Assembly: GCA_033439795.1 (NCBI GenBank)
Contig: JAUTDP010000003.1
Location: forward strand, 682,001-746,000
DNA from: Sordaria brevicollis
Lineage: Eukaryota > Ascomycota > Sordariomycetes > Sordariales > Sordariaceae
Length of the DNA: 64,000 bases
Reading direction: 5' to 3'
The notes below the pieces were generated by a model. The model was not told the origin of the DNA. It saw only the letters and a program-made list of their open reading frames with translations, and made no database searches. Position numbers and translations under genes: made by a program. Positions 1-13,743 of this stretch are shown here, piece by piece. Within the stretch, counting starts at the first letter, position 1. Each line of letters begins with the position of its first letter.

Positions 1-327
1 GGGCCGAGGTTGGGGGGTTGGCGGGAGGACATTGGTGGTTGTGTCGGGGACGGTCGGGGACGGTCGGGGGTTTGGTTGGGCTTGGGCTTGGGCTTGGGGG
101 GTTGGTTGCGATGGTCGAGTTGGTTGATGGCCGAGCCGATGTGCTGGTGGGAGACTGGCTGTGGGTTTTATTCTTTCTGCTTGGCTTGGTTGTTACCAGA
201 CCCGGAGCTGGTGGAGAGAAAGAAGTTAGGATTCATCTGTTGGATGGAATCGAGGAAAGCTGTGGATAGAATGGAAGTTTGGCAGAGGGGACGTACTATT
301 TAGGAGGTAAAGCGGGGGTATAGGCAA
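1..327. other. Left-edge non-coding sequence
   Basis: G-rich, low-complexity sequence with runs such as repeated ggcttg. Open frames here are compositionally driven and show no domain or protein-like residue use. It is probably 3' flank of the minus-strand gene remnant that ends at 328. I see nothing else in it. Confidence 0.4.
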
Positions 328-678
328 TTACTGCTTCTTATTCTGAAGAGCGAGAGCGGCACCCTTGTTATTGTTGTTGTGGTTGGATGCACGAATTGGG
401 TAGTCGACAACCTCGCCAATGAAGCTAGAGGACTTGTTCTCCTCGAGCTGAGATTTAGGACGTTTGGGCTAATCAATTTGGGCAAGTTGTTGATGGTTGG
501 TTCAGTGAGATTGGAGAATAAGGTACCCTGATCTTAAATGTAACACCAGTAGGAGTTGAGTTGGGTTTGGTGGAAAAAGAAAAAAAAGCGAAAAGGAAGG
601 ATTTACCTTAACCCAGAACTTATCGGCAAGAAACCTCGTTGGAAAACATAAAATTCGAATTTCCTCACGGCAGTAGAA
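328..678 (-). pseudogene. 3' exons of an unidentified gene with an apparent 1-nt frameshift
   Basis: Read on the minus strand, 678-607 encodes a stretch ending RFLADKFWVK, followed by a canonical intron (528-606, AAG|gtaaat to pyrimidine-rich tract and cag|GG). The next exon starts at 527 with GTLFSNLTEPTINNLPKLIS in phase. Near 466-470, at a CCC run, the protein-like reading moves to another frame. It continues KRPKSQLEENKSSSFIGEVV and ends ALALQNKKQ at a TAA (328-330). Both halves have convincing residue use, so a one-base loss in the C run (or a sequencing error) is the simplest explanation. No start codon is visible in the upstream exon, so more 5' exons must lie above 678 or have been lost. 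I do not recognise the family. If the shift is real this is a pseudogene next to a transposon; if it is an assembly error it is a live gene. Confidence 0.4.
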
Positions 679-1825
679 TTACAGACGGAACGGCTTGAGG
701 TGCGGCGATTCATTGCACCTGCCTACCTCTACCTGAACATAGTGGACGAGGAGTCATGTTTGCAGCAGACACACGTAGGGACCTTTCCACAAAGACTGGA
801 AGCTGTACTTCAAGGCATAGAAATCCGACGGTCCAAACCCGGAGCAAGTGTATGCGAACTCATTTGTGCCTTGTAATAACATGCACCCTACCAGACTGCA
901 AATCCGCTGGATATTTTAATTGGCCATCCATTTCCCATCCTGCACCCTTCATGCAATGGAAGCAACCGACATTCGGCATACTATAACAGCTGCATTCTTT
1001 GGAATTTTCCAAGCATTGGTGGTGCTCGAGGTACATGTACCCTCTATGCGTATACACGTGTTGCCAGCACGTTTCCACGTGTTTCTCTTGCTTTCACTTC
1101 ATCACTTCGAGAGAAACTCAAACCAGCAACATGAAGCCACTTCAGGCGTTCAGCACCAGGAAGAAACCAGTTTGGAGGCTAGAGGTAACAGGCACGCGCA
1201 AAGGGCTCGAGCTCGGGCAGATTCACATGTCTCCTCTCATTTGCAACCGCTGTGCCAAGCGCTTTGCATCGCTGTCGTGCTTGGTGCCCGCTGGTGACCT
1301 ACATGTACGTGACCCACGGCGGACACTCGTTTGGGTCACGACCAGGAAAGCTCCAGTCCGGGAACAGAACCCGGTACGCTAACCGGATAAGTCCTGAGAT
1401 AGACTGGACGACTTTCTATTTTGCAACGGTGTGGTGTGTCGTTTTAGGGGATGACGAGCTCTTTCAGAGTTGAGCGCCCCCGGGCATCGGTCCAGTTGGG
1501 AGTCAGTCACTTCCCTTCCTAAGGCACCTCTACATTTCTGTACATCTGGGAAACGATTTGGGGGTGGGGGTCATCTGCAGCACTCATGCTTCTCTCGGTT
1601 AGGTAACTCAAAAAACACCAACAAATCACCCAGGTCATTTCACCACTTCCCAGTTGTTTCCTCGTTTTTTTTCTTCCCCTTTGATTAAGCAAATTACTTT
1701 TCTCTGCTTGTTTAACCGGATCAAGTCTTGACCAACTCTATTATCATCTTCTACAAAGACCTTCACTAACCCAATCCTCCAACGAACAACAGAATTACCT
1801 GTACTTCTCAGACCAAGGTTTCTGT
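679..1825. other. Intergenic sequence without supported genes
   Basis: Normal base composition with CA and TG present, so not RIPed. Several overlapping frames of 70-127 codons occur on both strands (for example 999-1382), but they overlap each other, have no recognisable motif, and are rich in Cys, His and Trp in a way typical of chance translation. The sequence ends at the 8-bp target duplication of the transposon that starts at 1834. Upstream exons of the minus-strand remnant could lie here. Confidence 0.4.
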
Positions 1826-1833
1826 TACTTTTT

Positions 1834-1912
1834 GAGGAAACCTACTTGCACCCACCTAAAACCTACCTACACCCAGTTTTTCTAAGTCGAACCTACTAAT
1901 ACCCAGTTCTTG
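1834..1912 (+). repeat. Left terminal inverted repeat of the MULE
   Basis: Matches the reverse complement of about 16620-16696 with a handful of transitions and a few other differences over about 75 bp. It is preceded by the target duplication TACTTTTT at 1826-1833. Confidence 0.85.
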
Positions 1913-2606
1913 GCAGGGGTCTACCCGAAAAGTGGGACAGCCAATTGGATGACACCTAATATTGAAATCCCCGTTTTTACCCGCTAAATTTTATAATTCT
2001 AATATATTAAAACATTACGCTAACTTAGTCAAATTTTTTTCGAACCCGAACTTAATACTTTGCACTTTCTTATACTAACACTTCCCTACACCACCTCCTT
2101 ACACTATACTATACTATATAATACCTAACACCAAAAATACTACTAAAATACGTAACCTTATTCAAATTAATTAATTATAATCGTATTCGAATCCCTTCGA
2201 TTAAACGCAATCGCTAATTATTACGTTAAATATCTATTAACGCCCCCTCCTCTACCTAGCCGCACCCTCGTAGCAAATCTATTTCCTCTACCTCTTCCAT
2301 CGATTCGAACGCTTTATCCGCTACCTAGGTAAACGTTTCATCCTTTAATAATAATATTAAATAAGAGGTACCCGCCGACGACCCCGCGTTTAATATATTA
2401 CTATAGCCCAACTTTAATAATATTTTTACTTACTTTATTTTAATATACCGCTGCTACCGCTTTAGCCTTACGACCGAACGTAACGATTTATTCCCTAAAA
2501 ACTATCCTCTTCGATTAATTAAATTAACTATTACTTAACGCGCCGTTATAAAATGCGATTTTACCCGCAAAAAACCTAACCCGCCGGCAAATTTATATAA
2601 AAAACG

Positions 2607-2994
2607 TGTTACGCGAAGAGTATCCTCACAAGTGGTAATAAAATAAATAAAGAGTAGAATAAGATAAACACTGAACTGCTAAGACGGGTAGTAGTGTATA
2701 ACGATGAATAACCAAGAATAATAAAAGAAGTAATAAAGATATTTAAAGTTAGGACTTTATAGGAGCCTTATACATACGTTTAAAGATAATATATATAAAA
2801 TATAATAATAATAAATAAATAATTAATTAATAATCTAGACAGTTTTAACGACGACGGTCTAAATAAGCCCCTTTTATAGATATAACCTGCCCGGATAAGC
2901 GGGTTATAGTATAAATAACCATAATTCGAAACGAATTATATCAATTCAAATAACGAAGAGACCTTCCTATTATTAATAGGAATATCTCCTAATA
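2607..2994 (-). repeat. LTR (388 bp), left copy
   Basis: Aligns without gaps to 13744-14131. All differences I noticed are transitions. This copy keeps many CA but few TG dinucleotides in its right two-thirds. Confidence 0.9.
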
Positions 2995-3399
2995 TTTCCC
3001 CTTCTTTAAAAGAGATATAGGCTTATTATTTAATAATAATTATTTATATATTTTAATAACCAAATTCCTATACTAAATGCGTCCCGTTGTAATCGAATCC
3101 CTTATAATATTAACCGTCCTAATTAAACTTCCCAATATATTTAACCAATAATTTATCCTAATATTCCTTAATTTAATATATTAATTAATAATAGCGAAAT
3201 TTATTATCCTTATCTTTATAATCGATATTTTTATTTTTAAGAACCGAAAGAGCGTTATAACGAATACGTTTACGAATCGAGAGAGGAAACTCATTAGTAC
3301 GCCAATATTACAGTAGGGGAGAATAACGATTAATTTAATATAAATTAATAATAATAAAATAGCGCGATATAATAGAATTACGCTTTAAAATTAATAATA

Positions 3400-5300
3400 A
3401 TATATTTAATTCGCGGGTATTAATTATATTTAATAGGAATCCGCGTAAAGTATTAGCGCGGAATAAAAAAAATTAACGCTAAGGGGTTATATTACGACGT
3501 AAAGTAGTAATTTTATCTTTAAAACTTATAATATTATACTATTAATTTTTAATAATTAAATTAAAATCCTCCTATAAATTTTAAATCTCGTACTATATAT
3601 TTTTAATAGTATTAAATAATTTTATATCGGAAGAAGCGTTATATATAATAATATTTTTATTATAATTAACCTTATTTATAGTAAATTAAACGCGATATAA
3701 GAAACCTATATATCCTAAAACTCCTTTAATAAATTTATTAAGACCTATTTTATAATTATAATAGCGAAAAGCGAATAATTTAATACAATTCGGGATTAAA
3801 TTAATATAAGAGGAATCGTTATAATTAAATTTATTAATAATTTCGCTAAATTTAATCTTTATATTATAATATAGGCTAATTTAGGCGAAGTTGCGGCTTT
3901 TATTAGGGTTTTCGATTTTAAATTAAACGATATTATCTTCAAATTCTTAAATATATTTCTCAATTTCCTTACGTAAAATACGTATATTAAAAATATTAGT
4001 ATTAATATTAAAACGTTAATACTCCTTATTGAATAATTTAATATTTTTACTATATTAAGGGTATATTTTATTAATAAGGATATCCTTCTTATTTACGTAT
4101 CCGGTACGAACGCGAATTTTAACCGTACTAGCGTTTATTTTACGAATCGTTTTATATTTAATAGGAATAATAGTTTTAGTATTAATTACGTTTTATAATA
4201 ATAAAAGATTACGGAAATAGGCGATAGTTTTATTAATTAAAAGCTTTAATTAACGCTATAATTAAATAAAAGAAGGTTCGAAATCGGTAAATATAACGAC
4301 GCGGCCAATTAAATAAATAGATTATATACTTAGAACGATACCTTTTAAAATTAAAGTATAAATTTCCTTAATAATATATTCGACTTTATATATAAAAATA
4401 CGGCCAATAATAATATCGCTGTAAGTAATTTATAGGGTATAAATAATATTATAATCGTTAATTATCGAATTAAAATATATAGCCGTATATATTTAATTAT
4501 CGAGGCCGGTATAATAATCCTATTATATATTATATCCAATACTAGGAATATACTTATTTTTAAAAGTAGTAAAGATATTAATAATAGTATAAAGTTATTT
4601 ACAAATAGTATAAAAAATAGCGAAATTAAAATCGATCGGAATAATAATATATTTAATAATATTATAAAGGATAAATAGTAATTCGTTATTATAGAGGATA
4701 AAGAGATATTAAATTATTATCGGCGGAATTTAACGATAGGTTAAAGCGCGTACTTTAATATTTTTAATTATAATACCGTTAAGAGCGTAAATTTTATCGC
4801 GAGCCTTTAAATAAATTATATAATCGTAATTAAATTTAATAGTACTTATATTATTAAAAATATTAATAATATATATATAGAATACTTAGTTAAAGAAGGT
4901 TAATAAAGTTTAATCGTTTATTATAATAATTTTAACCGCAATAAAATTAAATATAATAATATAAATTTAATTATAATTAAAATTAATAATTTTATTCGTA
5001 TTATTTTCCTTAATATATTAATTTAAATATATAGTATTATTATCGAGAGTAGGGAAGCGAATAAAAGATTTAATAGCGAATATTGTATTCTATAAATTTT
5101 AAAATAGTTTATTCAAATCGCCGTTAAGGTTATAACGATTAACGATTTAGCGTATTAAATTAGGTATAGGTAGTATAAAGCCAATAGGCGGCTATATAAT
5201 AATAGTAAATATAAATATAATTATATTAAATATTAGTATAATATTATTAATAAGGTTAATAGGAAAATTACCGCTAAATCCTTCTATTACGTTAATAAAT
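3400..5300 (-). pseudogene. Extra open frame downstream of pol, unidentified
   Basis: One minus-strand frame stays coherent at least from about 4310 to 3690, for example KTIRKINASTVKIRVRTGYV and later GLNKFIKGVLGYIGFLY, with only TAA/TAG interruptions. It has the same orientation as pol and lies between the integrase end and the 3' LTR, so it is an additional ORF or a long pol extension. I recognise no domain. The limits are approximate. Confidence 0.4.
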
Positions 5301-5899
5301 ATTTATTTTAATATAATAATAGGGTAAAATAAAGGAATATTACCGAAAAAAGCGATAAAGCCGAATAATAATTAGGATAAGGCTATTTATAAAAGGGTTA
5401 ATAGAGTAGAAGAAATTTTTTGGAAGGAAAGAATTTCTAAATACCTTTTTAAAATTATATATAAGTATTAATTACGCCTAAACCTCTTTAGAAATTTGGA
5501 ATAGATCCTTATTATAATTATTTACCCTAAGTGACCGTTTATTACTTTATATAACCGTTTAATACTAAGGTAGTTATTTCCTTTAATTACGCGTATTATT
5601 TCTCCGAATCTGTTTCCGGATAGAATATTTATTTTATTATAGGCTATAATTCGGTCGAACCGTTATATTAATAATCTTAATAATATTTTATAAAGAAAGG
5701 CGGATATTTTAGGGTAATTATCCGTTATATTATATTTCTTTATTAAATTCCCCCTTTTTTCGACGAAATATTTTTAAAGTAAACCCGAAGACTGAATAAC
5801 CTTCTTTAGTATTTTCTATATTACTTTCTTTCTTATCCTTCGGAATAATAATTCGAATAGGTATTTTTTTTCGAAATTTATTATTATTTACTTTAAATT

Positions 5900-8800
5900 C
5901 CTTATAAATTCGGTTCGGAATTCCTATGTATAATTTTTATTTTAGAAACCGGTCTATTTAATTAAATACTAAATATTTTTAAATCCTTAATTACGAACTA
6001 CCAACTTTTCGATTTTTTATTCTTCCTAATTATTAATTTTAATAGGCTTTAATAGTAATATATTACATTTAAACGGATCCTATCCCTATTTAAGTTTTTA
6101 TAAATACGTAATCGAAATAACGGAATATATTCTAAATTTAGCCGGTAAATTAATCCTATATATTAAAGGGCCGACCTTTTTTAAAATTGTATATAATTTT
6201 ATATAAATTGCTAATTATTTCTTCTTTAAGTTTTTAAGTAAATAATACCCCTTACCCAATCGAAAATATATTTTATTACCCTTTTTGAACGTTATTAAAT
6301 TATATTTCGTATTATAGCGTTTTTTTATTACTATTTTTATTCGATCGATTAATTCGGCCGCTTCCGATTAATATTTTTAACGTAATAATATTAATAATTC
6401 GGCCGTCGCCGTTTCCTTTCGCTAAGGAATTAGTAAATTAATTATTAAATAAAGTTTAAAGTTATATATTAATTCGTTAAATAATAAATTAATCGTCGAC
6501 TATATTATATTATTTAAATAGTATTATAAGACGGTTAATATATATAATTATAAACGGTTATTTATAATATATTATATACGGATAGCGAATTTAACCGTTT
6601 AATTTATTTATTCCGATTAATTATCGGTTTAAATATAATAAGTAATTGAGAATAGTAAATTAATTACTAATACTTTAAAAATTTCTTTTTATATTACCGA
6701 AATAAATTTAGGGTCTTTATTATTAATAATCGTAATAAATAAACCCTAATCGTATAGCCTAAGTATCCGTAATAATATAATTACTTATTATATTATTCTA
6801 AATATCGAATATCCTACTAATAATAATATTTTCTTATTAAATTTATAGGTAATTATATATATAATATTAAACGTTTTACAACTTTTAATACTCTATATAA
6901 TTCCGGTTAATAATATAGGGGGTATATCGGTTATAAAATTTATAGTAATTATATAGAATAATTTCGGTAATATCCTAATAGGTATAAATTCCTTTAAAGT
7001 AGCCTACTTATCCTTTTAATTTTAATAGTAAACTTCGCAAAACTTAACGTATTTACGCACTATCTACACCTTTTAACGAATATAAAATTAAAATAAATTA
7101 TTTATTATTCTATTAATATTAAAATAATATTTTTAATCGTAAATTATTTCCAATAGTATTTATACGTATAAACGAAGAATATACAACCTCTTAACGTCCT
7201 AATAATTTATATAATATAAAAGTCCGTTAATATATATATAAAATCTAATTAGTAAATTAGGGCGCTTCCCTATCCGTTTTATATAAATATATTTAAATTA
7301 ATTCGCTTTTTAAATTATATTAATAATTCTACTATATTTTAGATTATTCGGGTACGCCTCTACTAATTTTACTTTAAAAACGGGAGTAATAATAAATTTT
7401 ATAATATAAATATCGCTATTCTTATTTTAATTAAAGAAAATATAAATATTTATATTTTCTTATTAGAATAAATATAATTAAATATCTACGAATTCGTTTA
7501 ATGTATCGTCTTCGTTAAACGGCTCGTTAATAAATAGTTTTAATAATATATCGGGTATAATATTTAATTTTCTAAGGATATAAAAAATATTAAATTAGAA
7601 TTAAAAGGCTTAATTAACCGTATTAATTAATTTTAAATTCGCTTTTAATAAATCTATTATTTTTAGCGACGTATATTTAACGATTCTAACCGTAAATATA
7701 TAATTAATAATAATATTAACCGGATGCGTATTAAATTGGACTATTTTCTTCAATTTCCGTAATACCTAAATTATAACGGCTACTTCCGCTTTTATTAATC
7801 CGTACTTCTTCTCCGCTAAAATCGTTAATTTTAATAAAAAATAAATAAGTTTAATAGCTATTAAAAGGATTTTACCTATTCCGGGGATTTTCTTCTCATT
7901 TTATTCAATTTTTAATTAAAAAACGTATATATTATAAACGTTCCTATTAATATTAACTTTAATAAAAAGTTAATTAGTCTAGACGTAATAATATAAATAT
8001 ATTTAATTATATAAATTATTTTATATTATTTTAAACGCCTCTAATTCTTCTTTAATTGGGATAAATTTAATTTTTAAGGTATAAACTTTACGGGTTTATT
8101 TTATTTATCCCGGCTTTAAATCCCTAATTTTTTAGGTTCGCTATAATAATTTTATTTTACGGCGATTAAAAAACTCCTTTTTAATTACAAATTATAGTAT
8201 TCCTTTCCGTAATTACCCTACTATATTTAAATAAATCTTTAAAGTATTAAATATATTAGGGAAATTAAACTTCTTAAATACTTTAATACGATTATCCGTA
8301 TAACGTAATCCTTTATTATCGACGATACTATTTAATAATTATATTAAAGGGAACGTTACAAATAATTTATTTACTCCGATATATATTTTAACCTTATTAA
8401 GTAAATTAAATATTATAATTATATATTTTAAATATTCTTTTTTCGTATTATTAAATATAATAATATTATTAATATATATTCGTACGAATAAGCGGTATTT
8501 AAAGAATAATCTATTTATAAATTTTTAAATAAAAGTAGGGGAATTTTTAAATTTTATTAAAATTATATTTAATTATTCTAATCCCTGTAAGTTAATTACT
8601 ACTATCCGGTTATAATAGCGAATTAAAATAAGTAATTAATAGAAGAATCCTATTATATTAAATATAGAAAAGAATTTTTTACCGATAATAAAATTAATAA
8701 TATCCTTTTAATCGGGTAAAGGATATACGTTAAGTATTATAATTCGATTTAAAAATCGGAAATTTATTATTATATAACCCTTTTCGACCCTATTAACCTT

Positions 8801-9950
8801 TTTCTATATAATAAATATTAAATAAACGATAAGCGTTAATTATAATATAAATTTAATTTTACTTTACGCTTATAATTTATTATATTCCTTATTAAAAAAT
8901 TCGTAATCTTTAATACTTAATAGGTACGCTTTAACGGTTCTTCGCTAATTTTATTAACCTTCTATTAAATCGATACGTATTTTATCTTTTTCTTTTATTA
9001 GGACGATCCTTCAATTTTTAAATATATCGATATATTTATTTAAAAGGTTTTTAAATTTCTAAATAAATTTTAGATTATTATTGCAAATATTAACGCCTAT
9101 TTTTAATAGGATTAATTTAACGTTATTAAATTTATTAAATCTATATAATAAAAGAGAAAATATTTCTTTATATATAATTTCTTTCTTATTTTCGGCATTT
9201 CGATTAACGTATATCGTATATTAAGTAAATATTAATCTTACTTCCACTTCTATAAATAAATAAACGATATCTCTTACGTTAACGAATATAATTTTTTTAC
9301 TTAAATAATAAAAGGGTTTTATAATTATATTAATTCGAATACCGGTTAAAATAAGGAGCGCTTTATCGCTTCTATTAATAAAAAGTATATATTTTTTAAT
9401 AGCGTTATTAATAATTGCGTTTAATAAATAAGGGTATTGCGTATAGAAATTATATATTAGTAATTCTCCCTAATATTATTTTTCGCCCTTCTTACGCTAT
9501 AAATAATTAAAGGGGGCGCTATATTTAATAGGAATAATACTAAATTAATTTAAATATAATATTATATTATACTTTATATATACTTCTATAAATAATATTT
9601 CGTTCTCCGCTTCCTTTCTTTTAAAATATATTTTTCCTTATACTTTTATATTAAAGATTAACCTAATTAAGTAAATTAACGAATTAAAGTCAATTTTAAT
9701 ATTATAATTTTTAAGAAAATCCGTTCTTAATAATATATTCGGGCTAAGGTAATTAATTATTAGCGTTAAAATTTAAAAATATTTATTAACCTTAATATTA
9801 TTAACGCGTCCTTTTATATAGAAATTAAATTCTACGCGAATATCGATTATAATTTTAAAAATTATACCCTTTATTATATTAAATTCAATAGAAGTATATT
9901 ATATATTCGGTGAAAATTAATTAATAAATATTTTATTTATTATAGTATTA
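5900..9950 (-). pseudogene. pol remnant: reverse transcriptase, RNase H and integrase
   Basis: Minus-strand translation near 8490-8380 gives FVRIYINNIIIF, the RIPed form of the Gypsy reverse-transcriptase Y-x-D-D box, followed by a KxEYLKYI-like segment. Near 6360-6240 it gives AAELIDRIKIVIKKRYNTK and then FKKGNKIYFRLGK, the conserved integrase C-terminal segment (FKxGDxVxLR in the family). The order RT then IN on the minus strand defines Ty3/Gypsy. Stops are frequent TAA/TAG and Asp codons are changed to Asn, as expected from G-to-A changes. The outer limits given are estimates from these anchor motifs. Confidence 0.65.
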
Positions 9951-12900
9951 GAATATTTTGAATTTAGGTATATTATAACCGATAATACGTTAAAATTTAG
10001 TTTAATTTTTATTTAATAATAAGTAATATCCTTTTTTAAATTTAATTCGCTATTACGTAACGTAATATCCGGAATAATTTTAATCGTTTAACCTTCTATA
10101 AAAATTAATATATAATATTAACTTTTATATATTATATTAAATAGAGTAAATTAAATCCCTTTAGCGGATACGGGTAATTTTAATTTAATATTATTCCTCT
10201 AATCTATATTAAACCGGATTATTATACCGAATATATTCCGTTCTATTATATTTAACCCTTATCCCGAAAGATTAAACGACTTATAAAAAATTTAAGCCTT
10301 TTCTAAACGTTTAAGCATAATAGCCAAATTAAAGTTAAATAATAAATTTAATTACTATATAAATTATTCTACTATAAATTAAATACTTCTTATTTTAATT
10401 TTATTATTCTTAATAACCGATAATAATAATACCGTTTTTAATTTAATAATTTCGGTTTCCCGAACGAATTTAATTTTTTTATTCGTACGAATAAAATTAA
10501 TAAAAAAAATAGAACGAATATTATTAATTTAAGAAGTAATATTATTTATATTAAATTTATTAAAATTAACTTCGAAATTGTAAATAAAAGAATAATTATC
10601 CTTCTTAAATTTTTCTACCTTATTATTAATATCCGACTTATCGTTAAAAATATTAATTTAATTAATATATATATATTTACTATTTTAAAACGGTTATTTT
10701 TTGCCAAATTATTTATTACGACGGTAGAAATAAATAGGTAAATTATTAGAACGAGAATTAAAACGATTATTCGAACGGTCGTTTCGATTATTATTATTTA
10801 ATTTATTATTAAACCGAAAACTACCGCTTCGGTTATTATTAAATTTATTAAAACTTTTATTATTTCCGCGAAATTTATTATAATTGCCCTAAAATATTAA
10901 ATTCTCCCCTTCTTTATCGCTAAATTTAGTATTATCTTTATTAAAATCGTCGGCCGTATAAACCGCTTAATAAATAGAATAATTATTCTTAATTTTATTT
11001 AATATTTCTTATTTTAATATTATTGCCTTTTCGGTTACGCTATTAATATAAGCGGCCTTCTTAACGGAATTTTTAAAACGAATATAAAATTTACGCAATT
11101 TTGGGTAAAGGTTATTTTAAAGTTGGGTATAGAATTGGAAAATTATTAAATTTCCTTATAAACGAATATATTAGAATAATTAACCCGCGTATTTACGTAA
11201 TGCGAACGGGTTTTTTTTATTTATTTCAATAGTAAATAAATAAATATTTAATTATTTCTAGGCTTTATAGGGTTTAATTTTAAATTCGTATTATAAAATA
11301 TATTAAATTTCATTAAGGTTGTCCTATAATACCTTTCTTTCTTTTAAGGATAAAATTTAAATTTACTATTTTAAAGCTTTATTATATAATAATTATTAAA
11401 AATTCCTTACGATAATTTCCTTACGTTTAAAATATCCCTTATAAATATCGTTAATAATGTTGAGGAAGGTTTAATAATCGGGGTAAATAATAATTTTACC
11501 CTCGTTATATACCCCTCCCTCCTTTTTTAATTTATTAGCATTAGGAAAAAATACTCTTACGTTAATAAACTTCTACTAAATAGTTTTATTATTATTATAT
11601 ACCTTATTATCGTTATAATTAATATAGAATCCTAAATAATTAAATTAATTATTATAATCGGTTTAGCGATTTAATTAAGAGTCCTATTTATTCCTACTAT
11701 TCTTAAAGGCGCCGATTTTAATAATTAAATTTTATATTATAATTTATATAATCCGATATATTTCTGTATTCTATATATTTTATTAAAAATTAATTCTTTT
11801 CGGCGGAATTAAGTTCGGAGTAATTAATCGTCCTATTAAATTAAATATAATTACTTCCTTAGCCGTATTAATTCCAATTCGGCCGTAATAATTTTAACTT
11901 CGAATAAATATACTTTATAAATAAAAAAAATAATTATTAGTTAAATTTATTTTATTAATTAGTAAAGTTATTTTATATATAATATTAAGGACGAATATTT
12001 TAATAAGTATTGTAATAGGGACGAATATTATATTGATAACGGTTAATTCGCTATATATCCGTATACGGCCGATAATTATTATATTAACGGTACGCTATAA
12101 TTAGTATTATTATTAGCGGGATTAATTATAATTAATATAAACCGGGTATTTATTACCGGTTACGGTTATATAATTTAATAAAATGGGAATTAATATCCTC
12201 CTTCGGATTTAATATTCGAATCTCCTTATAAGGGCGATTTATACGCTTAATCTATTAAGAATTTTTAAAATAAATTATTAATACGAAATTACTTTAAGTC
12301 CTTATAATTAGGAATTATATAAAGCTATCCTATTATAGCGTTATAAATTAATAATTATTAATTTAATATTATAATACGCTAAGCCTAACCTATTTAATAA
12401 ATTTAATTAATTATAGGGATATATAATTTAACGTAAGTAAATATTTAAGGAAGTATTTTAATCGGATAAATTAAACCCTATTTAATTTACCGATTCTAAG
12501 GCTCGAATTATCCGTAAATTTATAAATATTAATTTATAAACCGAATATCCTAATTCGATACTATATTTCTACTTTAAGTTTAAATAGTAATTTATTAAAT
12601 CGGGTTTATTTAAGCTAACGCTATAATTGGATAATTATTAATTATAACCGGTTAAATATAAAGTACTTTTTAATTCGTTCGTATTAATTCCTATTAATAT
12701 TGAAATGCGGCTCGTTAAATTAAAATAATTTAATTAATTATAATAATTTAGTTTTAAATTATACCCTAATATCCCTAAATTGTAATAAATTAAGCTATTT
12801 ATTTCTAAAGTTATTTAAGGGGCGAATTTAAGTTTATAATATTCGTAATTATATTATCGTCCGATAATGAAGTATCGAATATAAAGAAGGCTTTATTTAA

Positions 12901-13743
12901 TTAAAGGGCGTTTGGGTTATTTTCGGGTATTTCCGAATAAAGTGCGTTAATTATAATAATTAAATTATTATATTCGATTTATATCGCTAATTACTTAGAT
13001 AAACGTATTATAATATTTAAAATTACCGAAAGGGTACGGTTTACTTTAGAAGGTTGGGCCGATATTTTATTTCCGCTAATTTTTAATTATTTGGCCGTTC
13101 TAGCTTCCTTTAGATCCTTCTTAATTTAATTTAAAAAGGTCCTATAATTTGCCTTTTTAAATTATTAATTTTATTTATCCTTTTCGAATAATTAAATTTA
13201 ACGAAATAATAATTTAATTGAATTAATTAGTTTACGGTAAATATATAGTAGAAAAGCCAATTCGGCGTTAGCGGCGTTCAAATTAACGATTTAACCTTCG
13301 TTAAATTTATTATCGTTTTAGTTAAATTAATTTAATTCAATAATAAATTAACTATTTTCGTTAATTTTAATTTAAGCGGCTTTATAAATGAGCGTATAAA
13401 TAAATTCTATGAAACGTTCTTTATAATATAAATTATAATTAACGTCGGCCTTAATAAAATTGACGATTCGTCGCGCTTTTTAAGTAATTTAATTATCCTA
13501 AAATTTAGGAATAATTATAACTGAAATTGGTTATACTATATTTATCCTTTTACTAGGGAATATAAAAATAAAATTATAAAGAAAAGGGAAAATACTCTTT
13601 TAGAATTTATATTGGTATTTAATAGTAATAAATTTAATTAATTATCGTATTAATTTTATCGAATATTTCCCCTTTATTAAAAAGAAAGAGATAAAGCGAT
13701 AATAAAATCGTTTTTAAAATCGATTTAAATTATAGGTACTATT

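Noticed and set aside
10..303. Overlapping 80-100 codon frames on the plus strand at the left edge
   Set aside because: Gly/Trp-rich translation of a G-rich low-complexity tract; no motif and two frames equally open.
860..1688. Several 70-127 codon frames on both strands
   Set aside because: They overlap each other, lack domains and have chance-like composition.
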